Notes under the pieces: generated by a model
The model's input: the letters and a program-made list of their open reading frames with translations, nothing else
Told to the model about the DNA's origin: nothing
Databases searched by the model: none
Made by a program: the position numbers and the translations under genes
Shown here: one piece after another, positions 52,240 through 61,031 of the stretch
Numbering within the stretch: position 1 is the stretch's first letter
Layout: each line of letters begins with the position of its first letter
Assembly: GCF_965661665.1 (NCBI RefSeq)
Contig: NZ_CBFIEO010000002.1
Span: 150,706-214,705 of the forward strand
Length of the DNA: 64,000 bases
Reading direction: 5' to 3'
From: Cognatiyoonia sp965661665
GTDB lineage: Bacteria; Pseudomonadota; Alphaproteobacteria; Rhodobacterales; Rhodobacteraceae

Positions 52240-53714
52240 TGTCTGAGCTATCCAAACTGACCATCGCCGCCGCGCGTGACGCGCTTCGCAAAGGTGACGT
52301 GACAAGTGCCGAACTGACCGACGCCTGCCTGACGGAGATTGAAGGTGCATCCGCCCTTGGCGCATTCGTGCACAACACGCCAGACATCGCAAAAGACCAA
52401 GCCGACGCTGCTGATGCGCGGATCAAGGGTGGGGATGCACCCGATCTGTGCGGGATACCGCTGGGTATCAAGGACTTGTTCTGCACCAAAGGCGTGCCGT
52501 CGCAGGCTGCATCCGGCATCCTTGAAGGCTTCAAGCCAGAATACGAATCCACTGTCACAACGCAACTTTTTGATGCGGGTGCGGTCATGTTGGGCAAGCT
52601 CAACATGGACGAATTCGCGATGGGGTCATCCAACGAAACCTCCGTCTACGGCAATGCCGTAAACCCGTGGAAAGTTGTTGATCGCAGCCTGACACCTGGC
52701 GGTTCCTCCGGTGGCTCTGCCTCCGCTGTGGCGGCGGACCTGTGCCTTGGCGCGACTGGCACGGACACCGGCGGGTCCATTCGCCAACCAGCGGCCTTCA
52801 CGGGGATCACAGGGATCAAGCCAACCTACGGCCGCGTCAGCCGCTGGGGCATCGTGGCGTTCGCGTCATCGCTCGACCAAGCGGGACCGATGACGAAAGA
52901 CGTCCGCGACAGCGCGATCATGCTCGAAGCGATGTGCGGCCACGATGCCAAAGACAGTACCAGCGCCGATTTGCCCGTGCCGAACTTTGAGGCGGCACTA
53001 ACTGGCGACATCAAAGGCAAAACCATTGGTATTCCAAAGGAATACCGCATGGATGGTATGCCAGCGGAGATTGAAAAGCTTTGGTCCGATGGCACAGCCA
53101 TGCTGAAAGACGCCGGCGCCACAATCAAAGACATTAGCCTGCCGCACACGAAATACGCCTTGCCCGCTTATTATGTGATTGCGCCGGCAGAAGCTTCCTC
53201 AAACCTCGCGCGCTATGACGGCGTACGCTTTGGCCACCGCGCCACATTGGATGCAGGCGACGGCATCACGGAGATGTATGAAAAAACCCGTGCCGAAGGG
53301 TTTGGGCCAGAGGTGCAGCGCCGCGTGATGGTGGGCACCTATGTGCTCTCTGCTGGGTTCTACGATGCCTACTACAACCGCGCCCGAAGGGTCCGCGCGC
53401 TCATCAAGAAAGACTTTGAAGATGTGTTTGCGGATGGGGTCGACGCGATCCTGACGCCTGCAACACCATCTGCGGCCTTCGGGTTGGGTGAGAATCTGGA
53501 CCCGATCCAGATGTACTTGAACGACGTCTTCACGGTCACGGTAAACCTTGCCGGTCTGCCTGGCATTTCGGTGCCAGCAGGGCTGGACAGTTCGGGACTG
53601 CCGCTGGGCTTGCAACTCATCGGTCGCCCGTGGGAAGAGGCCGATCTGCTGAACGTTGCGTTCTCACTGGAACGTGCGGCGGGATTTGTAGCAAAACCCG
53701 AGAAGTGGTGGTAA
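52239..53714 (+). CDS. gatA: Aspartyl/glutamyl-tRNA amidotransferase subunit A
   Basis: Amidase subunit (491 residues) that releases ammonia from glutamine for the GatB reaction. The Ser-cisSer-Lys triad region is clear: GIPLGIKDLFC (Lys), LTPGGSSGGSASAVAA, and ATGTDTGGSIRQPAAF with the nucleophile Ser. The C-terminus GLQLIGRPWEEADLL is typical. gatB is not in the window. Confidence 0.97.
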   Translation: MSELSKLTIAAARDALRKGDVTSAELTDACLTEIEGASALGAFVHNTPDIAKDQADAADARIKGGDAPDLCGIPLGIKDLFCTKGVPSQAASGILEGFKPEYESTVTTQLFDAGAVMLGKLNMDEFAMGSSNETSVYGNAVNPWKVVDRSLTPGGSSGGSASAVAADLCLGATGTDTGGSIRQPAAFTGITGIKPTYGRVSRWGIVAFASSLDQAGPMTKDVRDSAIMLEAMCGHDAKDSTSADLPVPNFEAALTGDIKGKTIGIPKEYRMDGMPAEIEKLWSDGTAMLKDAGATIKDISLPHTKYALPAYYVIAPAEASSNLARYDGVRFGHRATLDAGDGITEMYEKTRAEGFGPEVQRRVMVGTYVLSAGFYDAYYNRARRVRALIKKDFEDVFADGVDAILTPATPSAAFGLGENLDPIQMYLNDVFTVTVNLAGLPGISVPAGLDSSGLPLGLQLIGRPWEEADLLNVAFSLERAAGFVAKPEKWW

Positions 53715-53746
53715 ATTCAGCTAGCTTTGATCGTTTGGAGAGTGCT

Positions 53747-54505
53747 GTGAAACGTACTGTTGCAATGACAACTGCCTTGATCGCGCTAGCTGCGTGCCAA
53801 CTGCCTGTGCCCGACAGTGGCCGCGGTGTCGGATTTTTGGATTCTAATGAGTATCTTGAACAGCAAGCGCGGCGTGAGGCGGCACTGACTGGGGCGAACC
53901 GCGCCCAAGCGAGCGCACAAGCTGGCGTGCCAAACGTCGCCGTAACATCTGAGGAACTCGCTGAGATCGGTATTGTCCAACCACGCGAGCAAGAGGTGAC
54001 AGCAGCTCCGCTGTCTGCAATTCCAGAGCAAACCCAAATCGCCGCGAATGGGCGGGAGATTGGGATCGAGGCATCACCAACCAACGCTGCCCCGACGCTT
54101 GCCAATAACAATCCTGGCATCTCGGATGAACAAGACTTCAGCGCCGTGTCCTCACGCGAAAGCATTGAAAGTGATGCGGAACGCCGCGCCACGCAAGCCG
54201 CCGCGCGCGAACAAATTGAGCCGACCGCCTTGCCGACCCGCCCCAGCAACACAGGGCCCAACATCGTGGTCTACGCCCTGAACGCGCCGAACAAGAAAGG
54301 GCAGGAATGGTACAGCCGCTCCTTGCTGTCTGGTCAGGGCCGCTTCCAACGCAATTGCGCGGGCTACAACACGCCAGATGACGCACAGCGCGACTTTCTT
54401 GCGCGCGGCGGGCCAGAGCGGGATCCGCGCGGTATCGACCCAGACGGTGATGGTTTCGCATGTGGTTGGGATCCGGAACCTTTCCGCTTGGCGGCAGGCA
54501 ACTGA
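53747..54505 (+). CDS. Lipoprotein with C-terminal excalibur-like calcium motif
   Basis: 252 residues from GTG 53747 with GGAGAG upstream. The lipoprotein signal is TTALIALAAC. A long low-complexity linker rich in Ala, Glu, Asn and Pro follows. The last 60 residues form a small domain ending GIDPDGDGFACGWDPEPF, the DxDxDGxAC pattern of excalibur-type calcium-binding domains. The function is unknown. It lies between gatA and a peptidoglycan amidase, so a cell-envelope role fits. Its stop overlaps the amidase gene. Confidence 0.8.
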   Translation: MKRTVAMTTALIALAACQLPVPDSGRGVGFLDSNEYLEQQARREAALTGANRAQASAQAGVPNVAVTSEELAEIGIVQPREQEVTAAPLSAIPEQTQIAANGREIGIEASPTNAAPTLANNNPGISDEQDFSAVSSRESIESDAERRATQAAAREQIEPTALPTRPSNTGPNIVVYALNAPNKKGQEWYSRSLLSGQGRFQRNCAGYNTPDDAQRDFLARGGPERDPRGIDPDGDGFACGWDPEPFRLAAGN

Positions 54506-55179
54506 AGCTCACGCAGCATAGCTCCCCTAATTTCGGCCAGCGCCGTAATGGTGCGACGCCAAACCTCGTCGTGATCCACTACACCGCCACCTCTACGGCA
54601 GAGGATGCTTTAGCGACGCTCACCGAACCGAAGTCAGAGGTATCTGCGCATTATCTGATCGCGGAAGATGGGGAGGTTTTCGCCCTGGTCGCCGAAGAAA
54701 ACCGCGCATGGCACGCTGGTGCGGGGCAGTGGGGGCAGGTGACGGACGTCAATAGTTATTCCATTGGGATTGAGCTGTCCAACACCGGCTTCACACCCTT
54801 CGCGGCCCCTCAGATGGCTGCGCTAGAAAACCTGCTGTGCGACATACTCAACCGCTGGAGTATTGGGCCAGAACGGGTGATCGGACACTCCGACATGGCC
54901 CCCGGTCGCAAGATTGATCCGGGGACGCGGTTTGATTGGCGCAGGCTGGCCCTCCAAAACCTGAGCATCTGGCCAGAAGCCACTGGCAAGACTCCTGATT
55001 TTCGCGCATCGATGCAACGCTTCGGCTACACCGCCCCAAAAGGGGATGACCTATTGCTCGATACCTTCCGCCGCCGGTTTCGCCCCCATGCCTCAGGCCC
55101 ACTCGATGACACGGATCGCGCCTTGATCGCTGATCTGGCCGATCGCTACCCCGTTGACGCACAGGCCACTTGCGTTTAG
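54460..55179 (+). CDS. ampD: N-acetylmuramoyl-L-alanine amidase (AmpD-like)
   Basis: Amidase_2 family zinc enzyme cutting the MurNAc-L-Ala bond of muropeptides. The zinc ligands are in LVVIHYTAT, ENRAWHAGAG and GHSDMAPGRKIDPG. No signal peptide is present, so cytosolic recycling like AmpD is likely. The start is uncertain. ATG 54460 overlaps the lipoprotein gene by 46 bp and adds 14 unlike residues. Homologues start at MKLTQH, which here corresponds to a CTG at 54502 overlapping the previous stop (CTGA). Confidence 0.88.
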   Translation: MWLGSGTFPLGGRQLKLTQHSSPNFGQRRNGATPNLVVIHYTATSTAEDALATLTEPKSEVSAHYLIAEDGEVFALVAEENRAWHAGAGQWGQVTDVNSYSIGIELSNTGFTPFAAPQMAALENLLCDILNRWSIGPERVIGHSDMAPGRKIDPGTRFDWRRLALQNLSIWPEATGKTPDFRASMQRFGYTAPKGDDLLLDTFRRRFRPHASGPLDDTDRALIADLADRYPVDAQATCV

Positions 55180-55189
55180 CGACATCGCT

Positions 55190-55560
55190 GCGCGGATGGC
55201 TGGATGATCGCGGCGGCAACGTCGAGGAAAGTCCGGACTCCAACAAAGCAACGGTGCCGGGTAACACCCGGCGGGGGCAACCCCAGGGAAAGCGCCACAG
55301 AAAACAAACGGCCCAGCGTGCTGGGTCACGGTGAAACGGTGGGGTAAGAGCCCACCGCGCGAGCGGCAACGTAAGCGGTACGGCAAGCCCCGCCGGGAGC
55401 AATGCCAAATAGGGACCTCGCGTGGGCAACCACGGGGACGCTTTAAACCCCAGATGGTCCGGGTTGGCAGCTAGAGGGCGGTTGGTAACAGCCGCTTTAG
55501 AGGAATGATCATCCAAAGGGGCGACCCTTGGACAGAATCCGGCTTATAGGCCATCCGCGC
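55190..55560 (+). ncRNA. rnpB: RNase P RNA
   Basis: Catalytic RNA of tRNA 5' maturation. The conserved 5' block GAGGAAAGTCCGGACTCC (55214-55231) and the 3' block ACAGAATCCGGCTTATAGG (55532-55550) are present. Helix P1 is formed by GCGCGGATGGC (55190-55200) and GCCATCCGCGC (55550-55560), an 11-bp perfect pair. The internal GGGTTGGCAGCTAGAGGGCG and AGAGCCCACCG elements fit the bacterial type A fold. A T-rich stretch follows. Confidence 0.95.
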
Positions 55561-55726
55561 GTTTTCAATTTTCACCCGATAGGGCAGCGCACAAATTTTC
55601 ATCGACCTGTTCAAAAATTATGCTAGCGTCCTTGGTGGGGCGATAAGCTGAAGGTTGGCACTTTACTTCATAGGGGGAGATCGCCCGAATGCATCGTCAG
55701 TGAATTGAACGGTAGGGGATCAAACC

Positions 55727-56737
55727 ATGAAACACATCACTCACTTTATGGCGGCTATGGCTGTCTCAACCACCACCGCTTTTGCTGGCGGTCATGCAAC
55801 CGATGTTGACTTCGCACTCGATTGGAAGTTTGAAGGCCCATCTGCGCCGTACTTCGCCGCCATCGACAACGGCCACTTTGAAAACGCAGGTCTCAACGTC
55901 GAAATCACCGCAGGCTCCGGCTCGCTCGACGCGATCCCAAAGGTCGCAACTGGCGCGTTTCCAATCGGCTTTGCCGACATCAACAGTCTGATCCGGTTCT
56001 TGGACCAGAATCCAGGCGCGCCTGTCACAGCCGTCATGATGATTTATGACAAGCCACCTTTTGCCGTCATTGGTCGCGCATCACTCGGCGTGTCCGCTCC
56101 GTCTGACCTTGAAGGCAAAGTGCTGGGCGCACCGCCCCCCGACGGCGCATGGGCGCAGTTCCCAATCTTCGCGACAGAAAACGATCTGGACGTCTCCGCT
56201 ATCAAGGTTGAGCCTGTTGGCTTCCCAACACGCGAACCCATGCTGGCCGAAGGCAATGTCGCTGCGATCACGGGCTTTTCTTTCAGCTCCTACCTGAACC
56301 TCGTGCGCCTTGGCGTGCCAGAGGATGACATCACAACGCTGCTGATGGCGGACTACGGCCTCGACCTTTATGGCAACGCGGTCATCGTCAACACCGACTT
56401 CGCCGTCGAAAATCCGGATGTTGTCAGCGGCTTCCTTGAAGCGGTTGCGATGGGTTGGAAAGATGCCATTGCTGATCCGGCCTCCGTTATGCCGTCGCTG
56501 ATTGAGCGGAACCCAGCAGCGGATTCCGACCTCGAGCAGCGCCGCCTGCAACTGGCCATCGATGCTAACGTCCTCACCGATAAAGTCATGGCCGATGGTA
56601 TGGGCACAATCGACGCTGACCGCATGGCAGCTGCGATTGAGCAGATCAAACTGGTGTATGAATTCCAGAACGCACCAAATACGAGCCTTTATTTCACCGA
56701 CGCTTACCTGCCCGAAGGCGGTTTTGCGGTGCAGTGA
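55727..56737 (+). CDS. ABC transporter substrate-binding protein (NMT1/TauA-SsuA type)
   Basis: 336 residues with a signal peptide (MAAMAVSTTTAFAGG). The NMT1-like fold is indicated by DFALDWKFEGPSAPYFAAID, VATGAFPIGFADINSLI and PPFAVIGRA. This family binds sulfonates, pyrimidine precursors or other small organics; the ligand cannot be told from sequence. It leads a binding protein-ATPase-permease operon that runs toward the SBP56 gene. Confidence 0.9.
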   Translation: MKHITHFMAAMAVSTTTAFAGGHATDVDFALDWKFEGPSAPYFAAIDNGHFENAGLNVEITAGSGSLDAIPKVATGAFPIGFADINSLIRFLDQNPGAPVTAVMMIYDKPPFAVIGRASLGVSAPSDLEGKVLGAPPPDGAWAQFPIFATENDLDVSAIKVEPVGFPTREPMLAEGNVAAITGFSFSSYLNLVRLGVPEDDITTLLMADYGLDLYGNAVIVNTDFAVENPDVVSGFLEAVAMGWKDAIADPASVMPSLIERNPAADSDLEQRRLQLAIDANVLTDKVMADGMGTIDADRMAAAIEQIKLVYEFQNAPNTSLYFTDAYLPEGGFAVQ

Positions 56738-56786
56738 TGAAAGCTAGGGTGGGGGTGTCCGATTCCCACCCAACACGAAGGCCACC

Positions 56787-57581
56787 ATGTCCCCCTTGAT
56801 AGATATCAAAAGCGTCAAACACGCCTACACCACAGCCGCCGGACCGCTGCCTGTGCTCGACGGTCTTGATGTCACGGTTGAGGAAGGTGGTTTTTGTGCC
56901 GTTGTTGGCCCATCCGGCTGCGGCAAGTCCACGCTCACCCGCCTGATCGCTGGCCTGATGCGCCCCGCTGAGGGGGAGGTTTGGCTGCACGGTGAGATCG
57001 TCAAAGGCCCGCGCTCAACCGTTGGCATGGCCTTCCAAAACCCCGTTTTGCTGGAATGGCGCACGATTTTGCAAAACGTCATGCTGCCCTTGGAAATCGT
57101 CCCGAATGGCCTGAAAGGCAAAGCGGCGGAGGAACGGGCGCGCTCTTTGCTAGCGCTCGTCGGCCTCGAAGGATTCGAGGACAAGCGCCCATCCGAACTC
57201 TCCGGTGGAATGCGGCAGCGGGCCTCCCTCTGTCGTGCATTGGTGCATCAACCAGATGTTTTGATCCTTGATGAGCCGTTTGGTGCCCTCGACGCCTTCA
57301 CGCGCGAAGACCTGTGGCAAACCATGCATGAGGTGAAGGAAAAGGAACCCTTCACTGCTGTGCTCATCACCCACGACCTGCGGGAGTCGATCTTCCTTGG
57401 CGACCAAGTGGTTGTCTTGTCCGGCCGTCCTGCCCGGACGCAATACGTGATGGACATCAAGCGGACGACAAAACCAACGCTGGATGATCTTTACACGCCA
57501 GAGGCCGCTGAACGTCTGGCAACGCTGCGCCATCAAATCGAAATCGCGCAAGGCCGCGCTGTGGAAGAGGCCGCACCATGA
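56787..57581 (+). CDS. ABC transporter ATP-binding protein (NitT/TauT family)
   Basis: 264-residue ATPase. Walker A is GPSGCGKST, the signature ELSGGMRQRASL, Walker B VLILDEPFGALDAFTR, and the switch histidine ITHDLRES. It is similar to TauB/SsuB. It follows the binding-protein gene by 49 bp and overlaps the permease start by 4 bp. Confidence 0.95.
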   Translation: MSPLIDIKSVKHAYTTAAGPLPVLDGLDVTVEEGGFCAVVGPSGCGKSTLTRLIAGLMRPAEGEVWLHGEIVKGPRSTVGMAFQNPVLLEWRTILQNVMLPLEIVPNGLKGKAAEERARSLLALVGLEGFEDKRPSELSGGMRQRASLCRALVHQPDVLILDEPFGALDAFTREDLWQTMHEVKEKEPFTAVLITHDLRESIFLGDQVVVLSGRPARTQYVMDIKRTTKPTLDDLYTPEAAERLATLRHQIEIAQGRAVEEAAP

Positions 57582-58351
57582 ACCCAAGCCTGCGCAGAGT
57601 CCTTGTCCCCATCGTCGCCATCGTGATCTTCCTCGCACTTTGGGAAGCACTCGTTTGGGTCATGGGATGGCCCAACTACAAAATGGCCTCGCCCAGCGAC
57701 CTGATCCCAGCCTATGAGCGGTACTGGTACCTCTTCCTCATCATGGGCTGGCAAACGCTGTGGCGGACGGTTCTTGGCCTCCTGCTAGCCATAGTGGTCG
57801 GCACCGCCATCGGCATGATCATGGGCTTTTCGCGCACCATGCGCGACGCGCTCTACCCGCTGCTTGTGGGCTTCAACGCCATTCCAAAGGCCACCGTTGT
57901 CCCGATCGTCGCCCTCATGTTCGTCGGTGCGCATGACTTCAATACGGTCCTCATCGCCTTTATGATCTCCTTCTTTCCGATTGCGGTCTCCGTCTCCATC
58001 GGGCTTTCAACGTTGGAACCCGAATACCGTGACATCCTCCGCTCCCTCGGCGCATCGCAAACTACAATCTTCTGGAAGATCGCCTTGCCGAAAACGCTGC
58101 CGGAGTTTTTCGGCGCACTGAAAGTCTCTGTCACACTAGCCTTCATCGGCACAAACCTGATGGAGATCGTCAGCCCACACGGCCGCGGCCTTGGCGCATT
58201 ATTCGACAGCGGTAAGACCAATTCGGACTACCCGCTGATGTTCGCCGTGCTCATCGCGCTCGCCGTGTTGGGGATCATCCTCTACTATTTTGTCGTTGCG
58301 CTGGAACGCATTTTCGCAGGCTGGGCAGAGCGGGCCGACACGTCATTCTAA
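57578..58351 (+). CDS. ABC transporter permease (NitT/TauT family)
   Basis: 257-residue inner-membrane protein with about six helices. The EAA loop is DILRSLGASQTTIFWKIALP followed by KTLPEFFGALK, which docks on the ATPase. It is similar to TauC/SsuC. The substrate is unknown. The operon ends here and about 180 bp separates it from SBP56. Confidence 0.94.
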   Translation: MNPSLRRVLVPIVAIVIFLALWEALVWVMGWPNYKMASPSDLIPAYERYWYLFLIMGWQTLWRTVLGLLLAIVVGTAIGMIMGFSRTMRDALYPLLVGFNAIPKATVVPIVALMFVGAHDFNTVLIAFMISFFPIAVSVSIGLSTLEPEYRDILRSLGASQTTIFWKIALPKTLPEFFGALKVSVTLAFIGTNLMEIVSPHGRGLGALFDSGKTNSDYPLMFAVLIALAVLGIILYYFVVALERIFAGWAERADTSF

Positions 58352-58530
58352 GCCATCGCTGACCCACTCAACCAACGATTATCACAAAGCTGCCCGTTCC
58401 GATCTGTCGCGGCAGTGCAGCGAGCAAATTTGTTTACAGCTGGCCGTGCCCCATGCAACGCTTGACCCTAGGGCACTCTGCTAGGGGAAGTTTGCTTTAG
58501 GGGGTGTCCTTCATTTTGGGAGGATATTTT

Positions 58531-59931
58531 ATGAACCTAAGACCAGATCCAACATTCTACGCAACGCCAAAAATCGCGATGGAGGCGCCAGCCGAAAAGC
58601 TTGCCTTCACGCTCATGCTAAGTCCTGACGGCTCGCAACCCGATGGTTTGGCGATCGTGGATGTTGACCCAAAGTCCAAAACCTACGGTGAAATCGTGCA
58701 TCAACTCATCATGCCAAACAAAGGCGATGAGTTTCACCACTTTGGCTGGAACGCCTGTTCTTCGGCCCTGTCGCCGCTGACGGGGCACGCTTTCCTTGAG
58801 CGTCGTTACCTTATTATCCCCGGTATCCGGTCCTCCCGCATCTACGTCATTGATGTGAAAGAGCCGTTGAAGGCCAAAATCCACAAGATTATCGAGCCCG
58901 AAGAGGTGTTCGAAAAGACCGGCTATTCCCGCCCTCATACCATTCATTGCGGTCCAGAAGGCATTTACGTCTCCACTCTCGGCGGCGGCGGCGAGGATGG
59001 CACCGATGGCCCTCCCGGTATCTTCATCATGGATTGCGAAACGTTTGAGATTCTTGGGCGCTACGAAATGGACCGTGGTGAACAAGACAAGCATTATGAC
59101 TTCTGGTGGAACCTGCCGCGCGATTACATGGTCAGTTCCGAATGGGGCCTGCCGCCGCAGTTTGAAAACGGCATCGTGGCGGAGGATTTGCTGTCCAACA
59201 AATACGGGCACAAAATCCATTTCTGGAACCTACGCCAGCGCAAGAATGTCCAGACCATCGACCTAGGGGCCAATCACCAGATGGCTTTGGAGATCCGTCC
59301 CGCCCACGATCCAGCGAAAGATTACGGCTTCTGCGGTGTTGTGGTCGACACCACCAACCTACAAGGTGCGATCTTCACATGGTGGCAGAAGGACGACGGC
59401 ACGTTCGAGGCCAAGAAAACGATTACTATCGATCCACGACCAGAAAAGGCAGAGAACCTCCCACCGTTGCTGCAAGGTTTTGAAGCCGTGCCGCCGCTGG
59501 TCACGGACATCGACCTCAGCCTCGATGACAAATACCTCTACGTAGCGTGCTGGGGGCAGGGCGAGATGCATCAATACAATGTGTCTGACCCGATGAACCC
59601 GAAGCTGACGGGTAAGGTGGAAGTTGGTGGCATCGCCCGCGGCACCAAACATCCAAACGGCAGGCCCTTTGTCTATGGCCCGCAAATGGTGGAGATCAGC
59701 CGCGACGGGAAGCGCGTCTACTGGACCAACTCGCTTTACTCCACGTGGGACGATCAGTTCTATCCCGACGATGAAGGCGGGCAGATGGTCATGGCGAATG
59801 TCGGCAAGAATGGCGGGCTGACGCTCGATAAGGACTTCTATGTCGATTTCCCCAAAGGCTACCGCAGCCACCAGATCAGATTAGAGGGAGGGGACTGTTC
59901 CACCGACAGTTTCTGCTATCCGTCCGTCTAA
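58531..59931 (+). CDS. SBP56 family protein (selenium-binding protein / methanethiol oxidase homologue)
   Basis: 466 residues from ATG 58531 with GGGAGGA upstream. Characteristic SBP56 blocks are DEFHHFGWNACSSA, RSSRIYVIDVKEPLKAKI, GYSRPHTIHCGPEG, GGGEDGTDGPPG, HYDFWWNLPRDYMVSSEW and NFLVDFPKG-like FYVDFPKGYRSHQIRLEGGD. Characterised members are copper-dependent methanethiol oxidases giving formaldehyde, H2S and H2O2. Unlike many marine MtoX proteins it has no signal peptide, so it should act in the cytoplasm. A membrane protein gene follows 3 bp later. Confidence 0.92.
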   Translation: MNLRPDPTFYATPKIAMEAPAEKLAFTLMLSPDGSQPDGLAIVDVDPKSKTYGEIVHQLIMPNKGDEFHHFGWNACSSALSPLTGHAFLERRYLIIPGIRSSRIYVIDVKEPLKAKIHKIIEPEEVFEKTGYSRPHTIHCGPEGIYVSTLGGGGEDGTDGPPGIFIMDCETFEILGRYEMDRGEQDKHYDFWWNLPRDYMVSSEWGLPPQFENGIVAEDLLSNKYGHKIHFWNLRQRKNVQTIDLGANHQMALEIRPAHDPAKDYGFCGVVVDTTNLQGAIFTWWQKDDGTFEAKKTITIDPRPEKAENLPPLLQGFEAVPPLVTDIDLSLDDKYLYVACWGQGEMHQYNVSDPMNPKLTGKVEVGGIARGTKHPNGRPFVYGPQMVEISRDGKRVYWTNSLYSTWDDQFYPDDEGGQMVMANVGKNGGLTLDKDFYVDFPKGYRSHQIRLEGGDCSTDSFCYPSV

Positions 59932-59934
59932 CGC

Positions 59935-60594
59935 ATGAGCGAAGTTGAAACCGCAACGGCCCTTTGGTGGGCCGTTGTTGTGTCTGGGATCTATCATGGT
60001 TTGAACCCCGGGATGGGCTGGCCGCTGGCTGTGTCGTCGGCATTGATGGAGCAGAAGCAAGGTAACCTCTACCACGCGCTCATCGCTTTGGCGGTTGGTC
60101 ATTTCATCGCCATGCTCGCGATTCTTTTGCCGTTCACGATGCTGATTACGTTGGTGCAATGGCAGCGGGAGATACAGCTCTTCGCGGCTGGCCTCATCAT
60201 CTGCCTTGGCATCTACCTTCTAATCAACCGCCGCCACCCACGGTTTCTCGCGCGTGTTCCCCCGTCGCGCCTGGGCCTTTGGTCCTTTTTGGCGGCGATG
60301 GCGCATGGGGCCGGCTTAATGCTCGTCCCGATCTACCTTGGAATTTGCGGGACGCTGGACACAAACGTAGGTCACGCCGCCGCCGATGAACTCATCAGCG
60401 GCAACCTTGGCATCGCATTGCTGGTTGCCATTGTTCACACGGCTTCAATGATGCTGTCAGGGGGAGTACTTGCCATTGGGGTTTATCATTGGCTGGGCCT
60501 CAAATTCCTGTCCAGAACCTGGTTCAATCTTGACGTCGTGTGGGCCCTAAGCCTGATCGTCGTCGGCATCCTTGCAATCGTCTTGACCCACTGA
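59935..60594 (+). CDS. Polytopic membrane protein with HGLNPGMGW motif, partner of SBP56
   Basis: 219 residues, about six helices. The first helix carries GIYHGLNPGMGWPLAV; a further histidine pair lies in the AMAHGAGLMLVP helix. The layout recalls UreH/NicO-type metal transporters (His-containing first helix), but the family is not characterised. Only 3 bp separate it from the SBP56 stop, so the two are co-translated. A role in supplying a metal or passing a product for SBP56 is a hypothesis. Confidence 0.75.
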   Translation: MSEVETATALWWAVVVSGIYHGLNPGMGWPLAVSSALMEQKQGNLYHALIALAVGHFIAMLAILLPFTMLITLVQWQREIQLFAAGLIICLGIYLLINRRHPRFLARVPPSRLGLWSFLAAMAHGAGLMLVPIYLGICGTLDTNVGHAAADELISGNLGIALLVAIVHTASMMLSGGVLAIGVYHWLGLKFLSRTWFNLDVVWALSLIVVGILAIVLTH

Positions 60595-60748
60595 TCCTAC
60601 TCAGCCCAAGCGCTTGAATGGCACGCATCCCGCAGCCTTGGCAAAGTTTCCCACATATCGCCATTGACTCAGGGCGACTTAGCAGTAAAAGGCAGCTCTT
60701 AGAGGTTTTTACGCAGGGCCAGAACGGCCCGCGATTAGGAGACGGACA

Positions 60749-60916
60749 ATGGCGAAGCCAACCACAATCAAGATCCGCTTGAACTCCACCGCGGGGACAG
60801 GCCACTTCTACGTGACGAAGAAAAACGCACGCACCATGACGGAAAAAATGGTCGTCAAAAAGTACGACCCAGTTGTCCGCAAGCATGTTGAATACAAAGA
60901 AGGCAAGATCAAATAG
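60749..60916 (+). CDS. rpmG: 50S ribosomal protein L33
   Basis: 55-residue L33, complete: MAKPTTIKIRLNSTAGTGHF at the start and KKYDPVVRKHVEYKEGKIK at the end. It is the cysteine-free form of L33, so it does not bind zinc. RBS TTAGGAGACGG precedes the ATG. A T-tailed hairpin follows 26 bp after the stop. A TTGACT-like -35 box lies at about 60664. Confidence 0.97.
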   Translation: MAKPTTIKIRLNSTAGTGHFYVTKKNARTMTEKMVVKKYDPVVRKHVEYKEGKIK

Positions 60917-60942
60917 TCTGATCTGACTTCATGTTCGAGATG

Positions 60943-60967
60943 AGCCGTGCCAAAGCGCGGCTTTTTT
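60943..60967 (+). terminator. rpmG terminator
   Basis: AGCCGTGC (60943-60950), loop CAAA, GCGCGGCT (60955-60962) pair with one G-T wobble and run into six T. Confidence 0.85.
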
Positions 60968-60983
60968 CATTTGTACGATAAAG

Positions 60984-61011
60984 AAAGGGCCGGTCGATGG
61001 ACCGGCCCTTT
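60984..61011. terminator. Perfect 12-bp hairpin, terminator for the YccA gene on the minus strand
   Basis: AAAGGGCCGGTC (60984-60995), loop GATG, GACCGGCCCTTT (61000-61011). A/T ends on both sides allow it to act in both directions. It sits between the convergent rpmG and Bax-inhibitor genes. Confidence 0.85.
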
Positions 61012-61031
61012 CGCATTCGATGTCGAGTTGT

